A stretch of 64,000 nt of DNA from Silanimonas lenta DSM 16282 (GTDB lineage Bacteria > Pseudomonadota > Gammaproteobacteria > Xanthomonadales > Xanthomonadaceae), in assembly GCF_000429065.1 (NCBI RefSeq), contig NZ_AUBD01000001.1:372001-436000 (forward strand), written 5' to 3'. The position numbers were made by a program, and so were the translations under genes. This document shows positions 1-8,412 of this stretch, in pieces. The notes below the pieces were generated by a model. The model was not told where the DNA came from. It saw only the letters and a list, made by a program, of their open reading frames with translations, and made no database searches. Positions within the stretch are counted from its first letter, which is position 1, and every line of letters begins with the position of its first letter.

Positions 1-2
1 CC

Positions 3-557
3 GGTACCGGGGTGTTCCTGTGGCGGCGCCTCACGCTGCAGCGCCAACGTCTCACCGCCGAGATGGTGGGCATGCTGCTGGCGCATGCCGGCATCGGGGT
101 GTTCGTGATCGGCGTGCTGGTGCTGGAGAGCACCATGGTGGAGCGCGACGTGGCCGCCCGCCCGGGCATGCGCTTCGAGGTGCGCGAGTACACCTTCGCC
201 TTCGAGGGCGTGGCGGCCGAGCGCGGCCCCAACTACGACGCCGACGTGGCCACCGTGCGCCTGTTCCGCGAGGGCCGCGAGGTGGCGGTGCTGAAGCCCG
301 AGAAGCGCTTCTACAATGCCGCCCGGCAGGTGATGACCGAGGCCAGCTACGATGCCGGACTGTTCCGCGATGTCTACGTCGCCCTCGGCGACCCCCTCGA
401 TGCAGAGAAAGGGGAATGGGCCTTGCGGCTCTACGTGAAGCCTTTCATCCGCTGGATCTGGTTCGGCGCCCTGATGATGGCCATCGGCGCCTTCGTGGTG
501 GCCTTCGACCGCCGCTTCCGCAAACCGGTGAAGGACGGGGCGGAGGCCCTGCGCTGA
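3..557 (+). CDS. ccmF: Cytochrome c heme lyase subunit CcmF, C-terminal part (partial)
   Basis: This is the last 184 codons of a gene that begins before the window. CcmF is the large inner-membrane subunit of the heme ligation machinery for c-type cytochromes. The visible part begins in a membrane segment (LLAHAGIGVFVIGVLVLES), continues with a periplasmic beta-rich domain containing RFEVREYTFAFEGV and MTEASYDAGLFRDVYVALG, and ends with a last membrane helix after VKPFIRWIWFGALMMAIG. These are typical CcmF C-terminal features. The stop codon overlaps the ccmG start (TGATG), and ccmG, ccmH and ccmI follow, which supports the call. The N-terminal half, including the WWD heme-handling domain, lies outside the window. 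Confidence 0.93.
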   Translation, partial: GTGVFLWRRLTLQRQRLTAEMVGMLLAHAGIGVFVIGVLVLESTMVERDVAARPGMRFEVREYTFAFEGVAAERGPNYDADVATVRLFREGREVAVLKPEKRFYNAARQVMTEASYDAGLFRDVYVALGDPLDAEKGEWALRLYVKPFIRWIWFGALMMAIGAFVVAFDRRFRKPVKDGAEALR

Positions 558-1096
558 TGGGCCGCTGGCTGCCCCTGCTGCTGTTCGCTGCGCTCGCCGC
601 GCTGCTCGGCGTGGGCGTGGTGATGAATGCCGGCAAGACCCAGACCGAGATCCAGTCGCCGCTGATCGGCCGGCCGGCACCCGATTTCGCCCTGCCGGAC
701 TTCCGTGACCCCGATACCACCGTCACCCGCGCCGACCTGCTCGGCAGGCCCTACCTGCTCAACATCTGGGCGAGCTGGTGCGCGAGCTGCCGCATCGAAC
801 ACCCGGTGATCGCCGAGCTGGCGCGCAGCGGCCGGATCATGGTGGTGGGCTACAACTACAAGGACGACCCCGCCGATGCCGCACGCTGGCTGGCGCAGTT
901 CGGCGACCCCTTCCACCGCATCATCGCCGACGTGGAGGGCCGGGCCGCCATCGACTGGGGCATCTACGGCGCTCCGGAGACCTTCCTCGTCGATGCCACG
1001 GGCACCGTGCGCTGGAAGCATGTGGGTCCGGTCACGCCCGAGGTGGTGCAGCGCGAGCTACTGCCGCGGCTTTCGGCGCTGGAGACCGGCCCATGA
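557..1096 (+). CDS. ccmG: CcmG/DsbE thiol:disulfide oxidoreductase
   Basis: A 179-residue membrane-anchored thioredoxin-fold protein that reduces apocytochrome c or CcmH in the periplasm so heme can be attached. One N-terminal signal anchor (residues 5-23) is followed by a thioredoxin domain with the active site WASWCASC (Cys75 and Cys78) and a conserved YGAPETFLVDATG segment containing the cis-proline loop. The ATG shares an A with the ccmF stop, and the 3' end overlaps ccmH by four bases, so translation is probably coupled. The length fits the DsbE family. The CASC spacer differs from the more usual CPTC or CEPC, but both redox cysteines are present. Confidence 0.93.
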   Translation: MGRWLPLLLFAALAALLGVGVVMNAGKTQTEIQSPLIGRPAPDFALPDFRDPDTTVTRADLLGRPYLLNIWASWCASCRIEHPVIAELARSGRIMVVGYNYKDDPADAARWLAQFGDPFHRIIADVEGRAAIDWGIYGAPETFLVDATGTVRWKHVGPVTPEVVQRELLPRLSALETGP

Positions 1097-1533
1097 CCCG
1101 CCGCATCTGGCAGACCCTGCTCGCTGCCCTGCTACTGGCCTTCGCCGCCGGCGCCGTCGCCCTGCATCCGAAGGACTTCCGCGATGCCGAGGAGGAGGCG
1201 CGCTACCGCGCCATCGCCCGCGAGCTGCGCTGCGTGATGTGCCAGAACCAGTCGCTCTCCGATTCGCCGGCCGGCGTGGCCGACGACATGCGGCAGCAGG
1301 TGCTGGTGCTGATCCGCGAGGGCAAGTCGGATGCCGAGATCAAGGCCTGGTTCCAGGCCCGCTACGGCGATTTCATCCTCTACCGCCCGCAGGTGAAGCC
1401 GGTGACCTGGGCCCTGTGGTTCGGCCCCGTCCTCCTGCTCCTGGCCGGAGCGGGTGTACTGGTGGCCATCGTGCGCCGGCAGCGCGCCACCGCGCCCGCC
1501 CAGCCGCCCCCGGACGATTCCCAGGAATGGTGA
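1093..1533 (+). CDS. ccmH: Cytochrome c-type biogenesis protein CcmH (CcmH/CycL)
   Basis: A 146-residue periplasmic thiol-reductase subunit of the cytochrome c maturation pathway. It keeps apocytochrome cysteines reduced and presents apocytochrome to CcmF. A signal peptide (to about residue 24) precedes the helical domain bearing the family hallmark LRCVMCQNQS (Cys47 and Cys50). A single C-terminal membrane helix (LWFGPVLLLLAGAGVLVAIV) anchors it. It starts with an ATGA overlap with ccmG, and ccmI starts five bases after its stop. The domain is followed by a short Pro/Ala-rich cytoplasmic end. The family consensus is usually LRCPVCQ; the Val-Met between the cysteines is a minor variation. Confidence 0.93.
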   Translation: MTRRIWQTLLAALLLAFAAGAVALHPKDFRDAEEEARYRAIARELRCVMCQNQSLSDSPAGVADDMRQQVLVLIREGKSDAEIKAWFQARYGDFILYRPQVKPVTWALWFGPVLLLLAGAGVLVAIVRRQRATAPAQPPPDDSQEW

Positions 1534-1537
1534 CCCG

Positions 1538-2635
1538 ATGACTGCATTCCTGCTGGGCGCCGCCGCCCTCGTGGCCCTTGCCCTCGCCTTCGTGCTACCC
1601 GCCCTGTGGAGCACGGCACGGCGCAGTGCCATCGTGCTCGCCATCGCCCTGCCGCTCGCTGCCGGCCTGCTCTATCTGCGCTTTGGCACGCCCGATGCAC
1701 TGGACCCCGGCAACCGCGCCCCGCCGCGCACCATCGAGGAGGCCGTAGCACAGCTGGAGCGCCGCCTGCAGCGCGAGCCGGAGAGCCTCGAGGGCTGGGT
1801 GCTGCTTGGCCGTACCCGCAAGAACCAGGGCCGCGAGACCGCCGCCGCCGGCCGCTTCGACGAGGCCATGGCGCATTTCGCCGCCTCGGCCCAGGCCTTC
1901 CGCCGCGCCCTGGCGATCGCGCCGCACGAGACCGACCTGCTGGTGGAAACGGCGGAAGCCATGTCACTCGCCAACGAGGAGCGGCATTTCGGTGCCGAAG
2001 CCACGGCCCTGCTCGACGAAGCGCTGGCCAAGGTGCCGAACCACCAGCGCGCGCTGTGGTTCCGCGGCATCGCCGCCCTGCAGTCCGGCGACGCCGCCGG
2101 CGCCGTGACCCGCTGGGAAGCCCTGCTGCCGCAGGTGGACGCCGCCACCGCCGAGGCCCTGCGCGAGCAGATCGACGGCGCCCGCCGCATGGCCGGGCTG
2201 CCGCCGGCAGAGGCAGCGCCGGAGGCCCCGGCCGCGCCCCCGGCCGCCGCTTCTCGCACGCTCCAGGTCACCCTGGAGGCCGACCCGGCGGACCTCGCCA
2301 CCCTGCCGCCGCAGGCCGTGCTCTTCGTCTTCGCCCGCAATGCCGAGGCCGCAGGCCCGCCGGTGGCGGCGAAGCGGATTCCGGCGGCCCGCCTGCCGCT
2401 CACGGTGAGCCTGAGCGACGAGGACCGGCTGATGCCCACGGCCACGCTCTCGGCCACGCCGAAGGTCGAGGTCTCGGCCCGCTTCGCCCGCTCCGGCGCG
2501 GTGCAGCCCGAGGCCGGCGACCTGGTGGCCGCGCCGGTGGTGGTGGAGGTCGCCAGCGCGGGGCCGATCCGCCTGCGCCTCGCCCGCAGCGAGACGCCCA
2601 CCGATGCCGCACGCGCGCCGACCTTCGGCCCATGA
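1538..2635 (+). CDS. ccmI: Cytochrome c maturation TPR protein CcmI/CycH
   Basis: A 365-residue protein with two N-terminal membrane helices (residues 1-20 and about 31-48), a periplasmic TPR region (about 65-220, with LEGWVLLGRTRKNQGR and HQRALWFRGIAALQSGD), a Pro/Ala linker and a C-terminal beta domain (about 250-365). This layout matches CcmI, the apocytochrome chaperone that holds C-terminal helices of apocytochrome c. The chosen ATG is five bases after ccmH; a longer in-frame extension into ccmH is not protein-like. The stop overlaps the metX start (ATGA), so metX may be co-expressed although functionally unrelated. Confidence 0.88.
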   Translation: MTAFLLGAAALVALALAFVLPALWSTARRSAIVLAIALPLAAGLLYLRFGTPDALDPGNRAPPRTIEEAVAQLERRLQREPESLEGWVLLGRTRKNQGRETAAAGRFDEAMAHFAASAQAFRRALAIAPHETDLLVETAEAMSLANEERHFGAEATALLDEALAKVPNHQRALWFRGIAALQSGDAAGAVTRWEALLPQVDAATAEALREQIDGARRMAGLPPAEAAPEAPAAPPAAASRTLQVTLEADPADLATLPPQAVLFVFARNAEAAGPPVAAKRIPAARLPLTVSLSDEDRLMPTATLSATPKVEVSARFARSGAVQPEAGDLVAAPVVVEVASAGPIRLRLARSETPTDAARAPTFGP

Positions 2636-3774
2636 GCGAGTTCATCCCGCCGGGCACCCGCTTCTTCGCCCTGCCCTCGCCCTTCCCGATGCGGCGCGGT
2701 GGCACGCTGCATGGCGCGCGCCTCGCCTATGAGACCTGGGGGACGCTGAATGCGGCGCGGGACAACGCCCTGCTGATCCTGCCGGGGCTCTCGCCGAATG
2801 CCCATGCCGCCAGCAATGCCGGCAATCCCGAACCGGGCTGGTGGGAAGGCATGCTCGGCCCCGGCAAGCCGATCGACACCGGACGCTGGTTCGTGATCTG
2901 CGTGAACCCGCTGGGCAGCTGCAAGGGCTCGACCGGCGCAGCCTCGCCGCATCCCGACGATGGCGAACCCTACCGCCTGCGCTTTCCCGACCTCAGCATC
3001 GAGGACGGCGCCGATGCCGCCGCCCACCTCGTGCGCGCCCTCGGCATCGAGCGCCTCGACACCGTGATCGGCAACTCGATGGGCGGCATGAGCGCGCTCG
3101 CCCTGCTGCTGCGCCACCCCGGCATCGCCCGCCGCCACGTCAACATCAGCGGCAGCGCCCGCTCCCTGCCCTTTTCCATCGCCATCCGCTCGCTGCAGCG
3201 CGAGGCCATCCGTCTCGACCCGAACTGGAACGAGGGCCGCTACGACGAGACGCGCTACCCCGAAAACGGGATGCGCATGGCACGCAAGCTGGGCGTCATC
3301 ACCTACCGCTCGGCCATGGAGTGGGACGGCCGCTTCGGCCGGGTGAAGTTCGAGGCCGAATGCCGCGAGGATGATCCTTTCGGCCCGGAGTTCGAGGTGG
3401 AGCGCTACCTCGAGGGCCATGCCCGCCGCTTCGTGCGCCAGTTCGACCCGAACAGCTACCTTTACCTCTCGCGCTCGATGGACTGGTTCGACGCCGCCGA
3501 CTACGCGCCGGGCAGCGTGCGCGGCGACGGCGGCGACGAGGATGCCAAGGTGATCGCCGCGCTTTCGACGGTGCGGCTCGAGCAGGCACTGGCGATCGGC
3601 GTGCATACCGACATCCTGTTCCCGCTGCAGCAGCAGGAGCAGATCGCCGAAGGGTTCCGCCGCGGCGGCACGGACAGCCGCTTCCTCCCCCTGCCCTCGC
3701 CGCAGGGCCACGACGCCTTCCTCGTCGATCTCGCCCGCTTCGGACCCGCGGTGCGGGAGTTCCTCGAACACTGA
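2632..3774 (+). CDS. metX: MetX-family O-acyltransferase (homoserine O-acetyltransferase or serine O-succinyltransferase)
   Basis: A 380-residue alpha/beta-hydrolase acyltransferase. It activates the hydroxyl of homoserine, or in some relatives serine, for sulfur assimilation. The nucleophile elbow GNSMGG gives Ser149; Asp327 (HTDILFP) and His360 (GHDAFL) complete the triad. The substrate-region motif is NPLGSCKGST rather than the NVLGGCxGSTGP common in acetyltransferases. From family knowledge, Xanthomonadales MetX proteins include serine O-succinyltransferases, so the annotation homoserine acetyltransferase should be treated with caution. The start overlaps the ccmI stop. No metB or metY neighbour is present, and the only other amino-acid gene of the pathway here is the distant homoserine dehydrogenase. 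Confidence 0.85.
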   Translation: MSEFIPPGTRFFALPSPFPMRRGGTLHGARLAYETWGTLNAARDNALLILPGLSPNAHAASNAGNPEPGWWEGMLGPGKPIDTGRWFVICVNPLGSCKGSTGAASPHPDDGEPYRLRFPDLSIEDGADAAAHLVRALGIERLDTVIGNSMGGMSALALLLRHPGIARRHVNISGSARSLPFSIAIRSLQREAIRLDPNWNEGRYDETRYPENGMRMARKLGVITYRSAMEWDGRFGRVKFEAECREDDPFGPEFEVERYLEGHARRFVRQFDPNSYLYLSRSMDWFDAADYAPGSVRGDGGDEDAKVIAALSTVRLEQALAIGVHTDILFPLQQQEQIAEGFRRGGTDSRFLPLPSPQGHDAFLVDLARFGPAVREFLEH

Positions 3775-3783
3775 ACACCGATG

Positions 3784-3810
3784 CCTGCGGCCAGGCACGG
3801 TGCCGGCAGG
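3784..3810 (+). terminator. Weak hairpin after metX
   Basis: CCTGC-GGC pairs with GCC-(G)-GCAGG across about ten bases, nine bases after the metX stop. There is no T-run, so it may only slow transcription. It lies just before the tRNA promoter. Confidence 0.25.
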
Positions 3811-3817
3811 GGCCGGC

Positions 3818-3823
3818 TATACT
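3818..3823 (+). promoter_or_regulatory. Candidate -10 box of tRNA-Leu
   Basis: TATACT stands ten bases before the mature tRNA 5' end, in otherwise very GC-rich DNA. No convincing -35 element is visible. A TATACT at this distance from a tRNA is a plausible -10 element. Confidence 0.45.
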
Positions 3824-3833
3824 TCGTCTGCCA

Positions 3834-3920
3834 GCCGGACTGGCGGAATCGGTAGACGCAGCGGACTCAAAATCCGCCGCCCTCAAAAGCGTGTGGGTTC
3901 GAGTCCCACGTCCGGCACCA
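3834..3920 (+). tRNA. tRNA-Leu (anticodon CAA)
   Basis: An 87-base tRNA whose acceptor stem GCCGGAC (3834-3840) pairs with GTCCGGC (3910-3916), followed by A and an encoded CCA end. The anticodon stem GCGGA/TCCGC encloses the loop CTCAAAA, giving anticodon CAA at 3868-3870 (reads UUG leucine codons). The long variable arm and the D-loop sequence GGTAGACGC are typical of class II leucine tRNAs. The T arm is GTGGGTTCGAGTCCCAC. It is a single tRNA, not part of a cluster. Confidence 0.97.
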
Positions 3921-3926
3921 GCAGAA

Positions 3927-4493
3927 TCAAGGGTTCCAGCCTCCCGGCCGGGCCCGTGCTTTTTTGGCGGCGGCCATTTCGTGTCCAGCCCGCATGGCGC
4001 GGATCGCTGCCAGGGCCTGCTCCAGTACGGCGCCGGCGGGCTGGCGGGCGTCCAGACGCAGCGCGCCCTCCGCCGCCTGCGGTGCTTCGAAGCGCTGCGC
4101 CACGGCATGGGCGAGTGCCGGCACCCGGTCGGCCGGCGCCTCGTTCCGGTCGCCGGCGATGCGGATCGCCGCCAGCGCGGCAGGCAGGTCCAGCCAAAGG
4201 AGGCAGAACGGCACCCCGATGCCCGCCGCCAGCTCGCGCAGGGTCTGGCGCTCGGCCGCCCGCGCCAGGGTGGCGCCATCGACGATGACGGTGGCGCCCG
4301 CACGCAGCAGCATCGCGGCATCGAGATGCACGATCTCGAAGGCCGCCCGCTTCGCCGCTGCCTCCTCCCAGTCCGGGAACTGCGAGAGCCGGATGCTGTC
4401 GCGGGAGACGATCTCGGCCTGCAGGCTTGCCTGCAGCCCGCGCGCCAGCGTGGACTTGCCCGCCCCCGGCAGGCCGGCCAGCGCGATCAGCAT
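3927..4493 (-). CDS. Small P-loop kinase (AAA-type, zeta-toxin/gluconate kinase-like fold)
   Basis: A 188-residue nucleotide-binding protein with an immediate N-terminal Walker A motif, GLPGAGKST (about residues 7-15), an SRDSIR segment following strand 2, and IVDGAT, a likely Walker B region. It resembles predicted small-molecule kinases of the COG0645/COG4639 type; the substrate cannot be told from sequence. The start lies seven bases inside the end of the alpha/beta hydrolase gene, so the two are translationally coupled. The C-terminal tail is basic (AAAKKARAR), partly because its codons overlap the tRNA terminator region. A longer reading frame upstream belongs to the overlapping hydrolase in another frame. 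Confidence 0.7.
   Translation of the reverse strand: MLIALAGLPGAGKSTLARGLQASLQAEIVSRDSIRLSQFPDWEEAAAKRAAFEIVHLDAAMLLRAGATVIVDGATLARAAERQTLRELAAGIGVPFCLLWLDLPAALAAIRIAGDRNEAPADRVPALAHAVAQRFEAPQAAEGALRLDARQPAGAVLEQALAAIRAMRAGHEMAAAKKARARPGGWNP
3939..3965 (+). terminator. Candidate terminator of tRNA-Leu inside the convergent gene
   Basis: A GC-rich self-complementary stretch (CTCCCGGCCGGGCCCG) is followed by six T residues at 3960-3965. It lies within the 3' end of the minus-strand kinase gene, where the T-run encodes Lys-Lys. Confidence 0.4.
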
Positions 4494-5278
4494 CCGGCTT
4501 CCGCTCCGAAGAAGGCCCGCAGCGCCGCCGCATACTCCGGGAATACCTGCACATTGCTGTGCTGGGCCCGCGGCAGGTACAGCCGTTCGGGAGGGCGTGG
4601 CAGGGCCGCCACCAGGGCCTCGCTGTGTCGGGGCGGGATCACGTCGTCCTCCCCGGCGATCACCACCAGGGTCGGCATGATGAGCCGGGGCGCGCGGCGC
4701 CAGCTCTCGAAGGGATCGCGCAGCAGCCAGGGCAGCGGCGCCCACGGGTAATGCGCCTGTCCCACGCGAAGCACGCTGTCGAAGGGCGTGACCAACGCAA
4801 GCCGGCGCACCGGCCGCGCGGCGGCCACATGCACCGCCACGCCGCTACCGAGACTGCGCCCGAACACGTCCACCGCCGCGTGGCGGGCTGCCACGTGGTC
4901 GAACAGGGCCTTGGCATCGGCCGCCAGCGCGGCCTCGGAGGGTTCGCCGCTGCTGTGTCCGTAGCCGCGGTAGGAGACGAGGTAACCGGTGTGGCCGGGA
5001 GCCCAGCGCGCCACCTCGTCGCGGGCCAGCGACACATCCTCGCCATTGCCGCCGAAATACAGCAGGGCCGGGCCGCAGCCGGGGTTCACCACCCAGCCAC
5101 GCAGTACGGCGCCCTCCACCGGCAGTTCGAAATCCGGGGCCAGGGGCGGGTTGCGGGTGAACTGCGGATAGAACAGCAGGCTGCGCTGCTTGAGATAGAG
5201 CAGCCCGAGCAGCGCCGCATAGGCGAGCGCCGAGATGGCGAGACCGGCGAGGAGAAGGCGGACGGTGGCCACGGCCAC
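4487..5278 (-). CDS. Membrane-anchored alpha/beta hydrolase (BEM46/YfhR-like)
   Basis: A 263-residue serine hydrolase with an N-terminal membrane anchor (residues 5-27, LLLAGLAISALAYAALLGLL). After it comes LLFYP, typical of the BEM46 group, then the oxyanion strand YFGGNGEDVS, the nucleophile elbow GRSLGSG, an Asp in GEDDVIPP and a His in RAQHSNV. The substrate is unknown; relatives are annotated as phospholipase- or thioesterase-like. I chose the GTG at 5278 because GAGG lies six bases before it; a second GTG at 5272 is possible. It sits eight bases after the lytic transglycosylase gene, so the two are probably one operon with the kinase. Confidence 0.8.
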   Translation of the reverse strand: MAVATVRLLLAGLAISALAYAALLGLLYLKQRSLLFYPQFTRNPPLAPDFELPVEGAVLRGWVVNPGCGPALLYFGGNGEDVSLARDEVARWAPGHTGYLVSYRGYGHSSGEPSEAALAADAKALFDHVAARHAAVDVFGRSLGSGVAVHVAAARPVRRLALVTPFDSVLRVGQAHYPWAPLPWLLRDPFESWRRAPRLIMPTLVVIAGEDDVIPPRHSEALVAALPRPPERLYLPRAQHSNVQVFPEYAAALRAFFGAEAGC

Positions 5279-5286
5279 CCGCTGCC

Positions 5287-6762
5287 TCAGGCCCGGCAGC
5301 CGTCCAGCCGCAGGTGCTGGCCGGGCCGCAGGGCATAGGGTGCGCGCAGGCCGTTGGCACGCGCCACGGCTGCCACGTCGCAGCCGTGGCGGCGGGCAAT
5401 CGCGCTCAGCGTATCGCCGGCACGCACGGTGTAGCGCTGGCTTGGGCGCAGGCCGGACGCCGCGCCGGCGAGGGCGGGCGGCGGGCCGGGCTTGCGGGCC
5501 TGCACCAGAGCAAGCGCCTGCGTGGCGCGCTCGCCCTCGAGGCAGTGGCGTTCGTAGAGTGGCACCACGTCCACCGGCACCCGCAGCTCGGTGCCGGCCG
5601 GGAGTTCCGCTTCCGGCAGCCAGCGCGGATTGAGGTTGCGCAGGGCACGGAACCAGCCGTAACGCGTGCCGCCATTGCCAAGGCAGATGGTGAGCTGGTT
5701 GATCGAGGCCGGCTGGCGCAGGGCCAGCAGGGTGGCGGCGCCGTTCACCCGCGGAAACTCGAGGCCGTAGTCCTCGGGGTGCAAGAACAGCCAGGCCGCT
5801 GCCAGGATGTAGGGCACGTAATCGCGGGTTTCCTTCGGCAGGGCATCGTAGACGTTGCGGTCCCAGAAGCCCTTGCCGGGATGCTGCCGCGCGAGGCGTC
5901 CCACCCGGCCCTCGCCGCCGTTGTAGGCCGCCAGCGCCAGTTCGAGGTCGTGGCCCAGCTCGGCGAAGCGCTCGTTGAGATACTGCACGCTGGCGCGTGC
6001 GGCGAGCTGCGGGTCGAAGCGGGTATCGAAGCCCTCGGCCCAGCCAAGGCCGAAGCGCCGTCCGGTGGCCGGCATGAACTGCATCAGGCCGGCCGCACCG
6101 GCCGGCGAGATGGCGTGCACGCGCCCACCGGACTCGCGGGCCATGATGGCGAACAGCAGGGCCTCGGGCAGGCCCGCCCGCTCGTACTCCGGCCACATCA
6201 GGAAACGCAGGTACTGGTACTGCTCATGGGCATTGATGAGCTGCGGACGCAGCGTGGTCAGCCATTCCGCCATGGCCGCGCGCACCGCCTCGTTGTGCAC
6301 GATGAGCTCGCGCAGGTCGCGGCCATTGAGCTGGGTGAGCGTGCTTCCGGCCTCCGGGAACGCCGCCAGCACCGGCGATCCGGCCTCTGCCGGCATCGCT
6401 TCCACCGTCTCCTCGCGCCCCTGCTCTTCGCCGGCCACCCGCACGCCGCCGCCCATCAGGGCATCGAAGCGCGCCATCAGGCGCTCGCGGTCGCAGCCGG
6501 TGGCGCGGGCGCAGGCGTCCACCGCATCCAGCATGCGCTCGAGTGCCCGCTGCGCCGCCCGCCGCCCGCCGCGGCGATCCCCCGCGGCTGCCTGCGCAAT
6601 GGCCTCGCGGTAGGCCTTCCCCGCCTCCTCGAACGCCGAATAGACGCCTTCGTGCTCGGCCTCGGCGCCAGGGTCGGCCCCCGCCGGAGCCGCCACCGAG
6701 GGCGACGCAGGAACGAAGAGAAGGGCCGAGGCAAGGGCGAGGGGCAGGAAACGCAGGAACAT
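5287..6762 (-). CDS. mltD: Membrane-bound lytic murein transglycosylase D-like, with LysM domain
   Basis: A 491-residue secreted peptidoglycan-cleaving enzyme. A signal peptide (about residues 1-24) is followed by a helical low-complexity region (35-140). The SLT catalytic domain (about 195-320) contains FAIMARESGG with catalytic Glu210, then AGLMQFMPAT and ALAAYNGGEGRV. A C-terminal LysM peptidoglycan-binding domain (about 445-488) contains YTVRAGDTLSAIARRHG. MltD proteins often carry a lipobox; none is obvious here, so it may be periplasmic rather than a lipoprotein. It is the first gene of the three-gene minus-strand operon. Confidence 0.88.
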   Translation of the reverse strand: MFLRFLPLALASALLFVPASPSVAAPAGADPGAEAEHEGVYSAFEEAGKAYREAIAQAAAGDRRGGRRAAQRALERMLDAVDACARATGCDRERLMARFDALMGGGVRVAGEEQGREETVEAMPAEAGSPVLAAFPEAGSTLTQLNGRDLRELIVHNEAVRAAMAEWLTTLRPQLINAHEQYQYLRFLMWPEYERAGLPEALLFAIMARESGGRVHAISPAGAAGLMQFMPATGRRFGLGWAEGFDTRFDPQLAARASVQYLNERFAELGHDLELALAAYNGGEGRVGRLARQHPGKGFWDRNVYDALPKETRDYVPYILAAAWLFLHPEDYGLEFPRVNGAATLLALRQPASINQLTICLGNGGTRYGWFRALRNLNPRWLPEAELPAGTELRVPVDVVPLYERHCLEGERATQALALVQARKPGPPPALAGAASGLRPSQRYTVRAGDTLSAIARRHGCDVAAVARANGLRAPYALRPGQHLRLDGCRA

Positions 6763-6885
6763 CCGGGAAGAACCGCAGGGAACGAAGGCCTTGCAGCCTA
6801 GCCCCGCCCTCCCCCTGCCTCAAGCGCTGGCCGCGCCCATTCCACGCCGCCTACACTCGCGAACGCCCCCGTCAGGACGCGAACC

Positions 6886-8412
6886 ATGACCGCCCTCCCC
6901 GATGACGCCCTGCTGCTCGGCGCCTGCGATGCCGGCCCCATCACCCTGCCGCTGCGCCTCGGCAACCGCCACGGACTGATCGCCGGCGCCACCGGCACCG
7001 GCAAGACCGTCTCGGTGCTGCGCCTCGTGGAAGGCTTCTCGAAGGCCGGGGTGCCGGTGATCATCGCCGACGTGAAGGGCGACGTGGCGGGCCTCGGCCT
7101 GCCCGGCACGATGAATCCGCGCATCGAGCAGCGCCTCATGGAGATCGGCCTCGAAGGCATGGCCTTCGACGGCCTGCCGGTCACCTTCTGGGACCTGTTC
7201 GGCCAGCAGGGCCACCCGCTGCGCACCACGGTGAGCGAGATCGGTCCCCTGCTGCTCTCGCGCATCCTCGAACTCTCGGAGGCCCAGGCCGGCGTGCTCG
7301 ACATCGCCTTCGCCCTGGCCGATGCCGAGGGCCTGCTGCTGCTCGACCTCGACGACCTGCGCGCCGTGCTGGCCCATATCGGCGAGCAGCGCGAGGCGGT
7401 GTCGAAGGCCTATGGCCTCGTCTCGCCACAGAGCCTCGCCGCCCTGCAGCGCGCCCTGCTGAAGTTCGAGCAGGAAGGCGCCCGCAGCCTGCTCGGCGAG
7501 CCGGCCATCGAGCTGCCGGACCTGATGCGCTCTGCCGCCGACGGCCGCGGCATGGTCAATGTGATCGCCGCCGAGACCCTGGTGCTCAAGCCTCGGCTCT
7601 ACGCCAGCTTCCTGCTCTGGCTGCTCTCCGAGCTGTTCGAGCAGCTGCCAGAGGTGGGCGACCTCGACAAACCGAAGCTGGTCTTCGTCTTCGACGAGGC
7701 GCACCTGCTGTTCGCCGACTGCCCGCCCTCGCTGCAGCAGCGCATCGAGCAGGTGGTGCGGCTCATCCGCTCCAAGGGCGTGGGCGTGTACTTCTGCACC
7801 CAGAGCCCCAGCGACATCCCCGACGTGGTGCTCTCCCAGCTCGGCCACCGCATCCAGCACGCCCTGCGCGCCTTCACCCCGCGCGACCAGAAGGCCGTGC
7901 GCACCGCCGCCGAGACCTTCGTCCCCAACCCGGCGCTCGACGTGGCGCGGGTGATCTCGGAGCTGGGCGTGGGCGAGGCCCTCGTCTCCACCCTGCAGGC
8001 CGGCGGGCGGCCGATGCCGGTGGAACGCACCCGGATGGCCCCGCCCGGCTGCCGGCTTGGCGCCATCAGCCCCGCCGAACGCGCCGCGCTGCGGGCGCAG
8101 AGCGGGCTCGGCGGCAAGTACGACGCCCCACTGAACCGCGAGTCGGCCTTCGAGGTGCTGGCCGCCCGCGCAGCACAGGCCAGCGCCTCGCCCGCCCCGG
8201 CAGGAAGCACGAACGCCCCGGCAGGACGCGGCACCGCGGCGCCCCCGGCTGCGAAGAGCAGCAGCGCGGTGAGCGACTTCCTCTGGGGCACGGGCCGCCG
8301 CCAGGGCGCGGTCGAGGCGATGGCGAAGTCCGCCGCCCGCACCGTCGGCAACCAGCTCGGGCGGCAGCTGCTCCGCGGCCTGCTGGGCGGCCTGATCGGC
8401 GGGCGGCGATGA
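6886..8412 (+). CDS. HerA-like ATPase, DUF853/YjgR family
   Basis: A 508-residue P-loop ATPase of the FtsK/HerA superfamily. Walker A is GATGTGKT (residues 34-41), followed by IIADVKGDVAGL typical of the YjgR group, and Walker B is LVFVFDEAHLLF. The arginine-containing CTQSPSDIPDVVLSQLG segment is also diagnostic. The C-terminal region (about 430-508) is Ala-rich and ends with KSAARTVGNQLGRQLLRGLLGG, as in the DUF853 family. The cellular role is not established; relatives are annotated as putative helicases or DNA-pumping ATPases. The stop overlaps the start of the next gene, a membrane protein, by four bases. Confidence 0.88.
   Translation: MTALPDDALLLGACDAGPITLPLRLGNRHGLIAGATGTGKTVSVLRLVEGFSKAGVPVIIADVKGDVAGLGLPGTMNPRIEQRLMEIGLEGMAFDGLPVTFWDLFGQQGHPLRTTVSEIGPLLLSRILELSEAQAGVLDIAFALADAEGLLLLDLDDLRAVLAHIGEQREAVSKAYGLVSPQSLAALQRALLKFEQEGARSLLGEPAIELPDLMRSAADGRGMVNVIAAETLVLKPRLYASFLLWLLSELFEQLPEVGDLDKPKLVFVFDEAHLLFADCPPSLQQRIEQVVRLIRSKGVGVYFCTQSPSDIPDVVLSQLGHRIQHALRAFTPRDQKAVRTAAETFVPNPALDVARVISELGVGEALVSTLQAGGRPMPVERTRMAPPGCRLGAISPAERAALRAQSGLGGKYDAPLNRESAFEVLAARAAQASASPAPAGSTNAPAGRGTAAPPAAKSSSAVSDFLWGTGRRQGAVEAMAKSAARTVGNQLGRQLLRGLLGGLIGGRR

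Noticed and set aside
1672-3798. A 708-codon minus-strand frame opposite ccmI and metX
   Set aside because: No recognisable domain, and both plus-strand genes are supported by motifs and operon overlaps.
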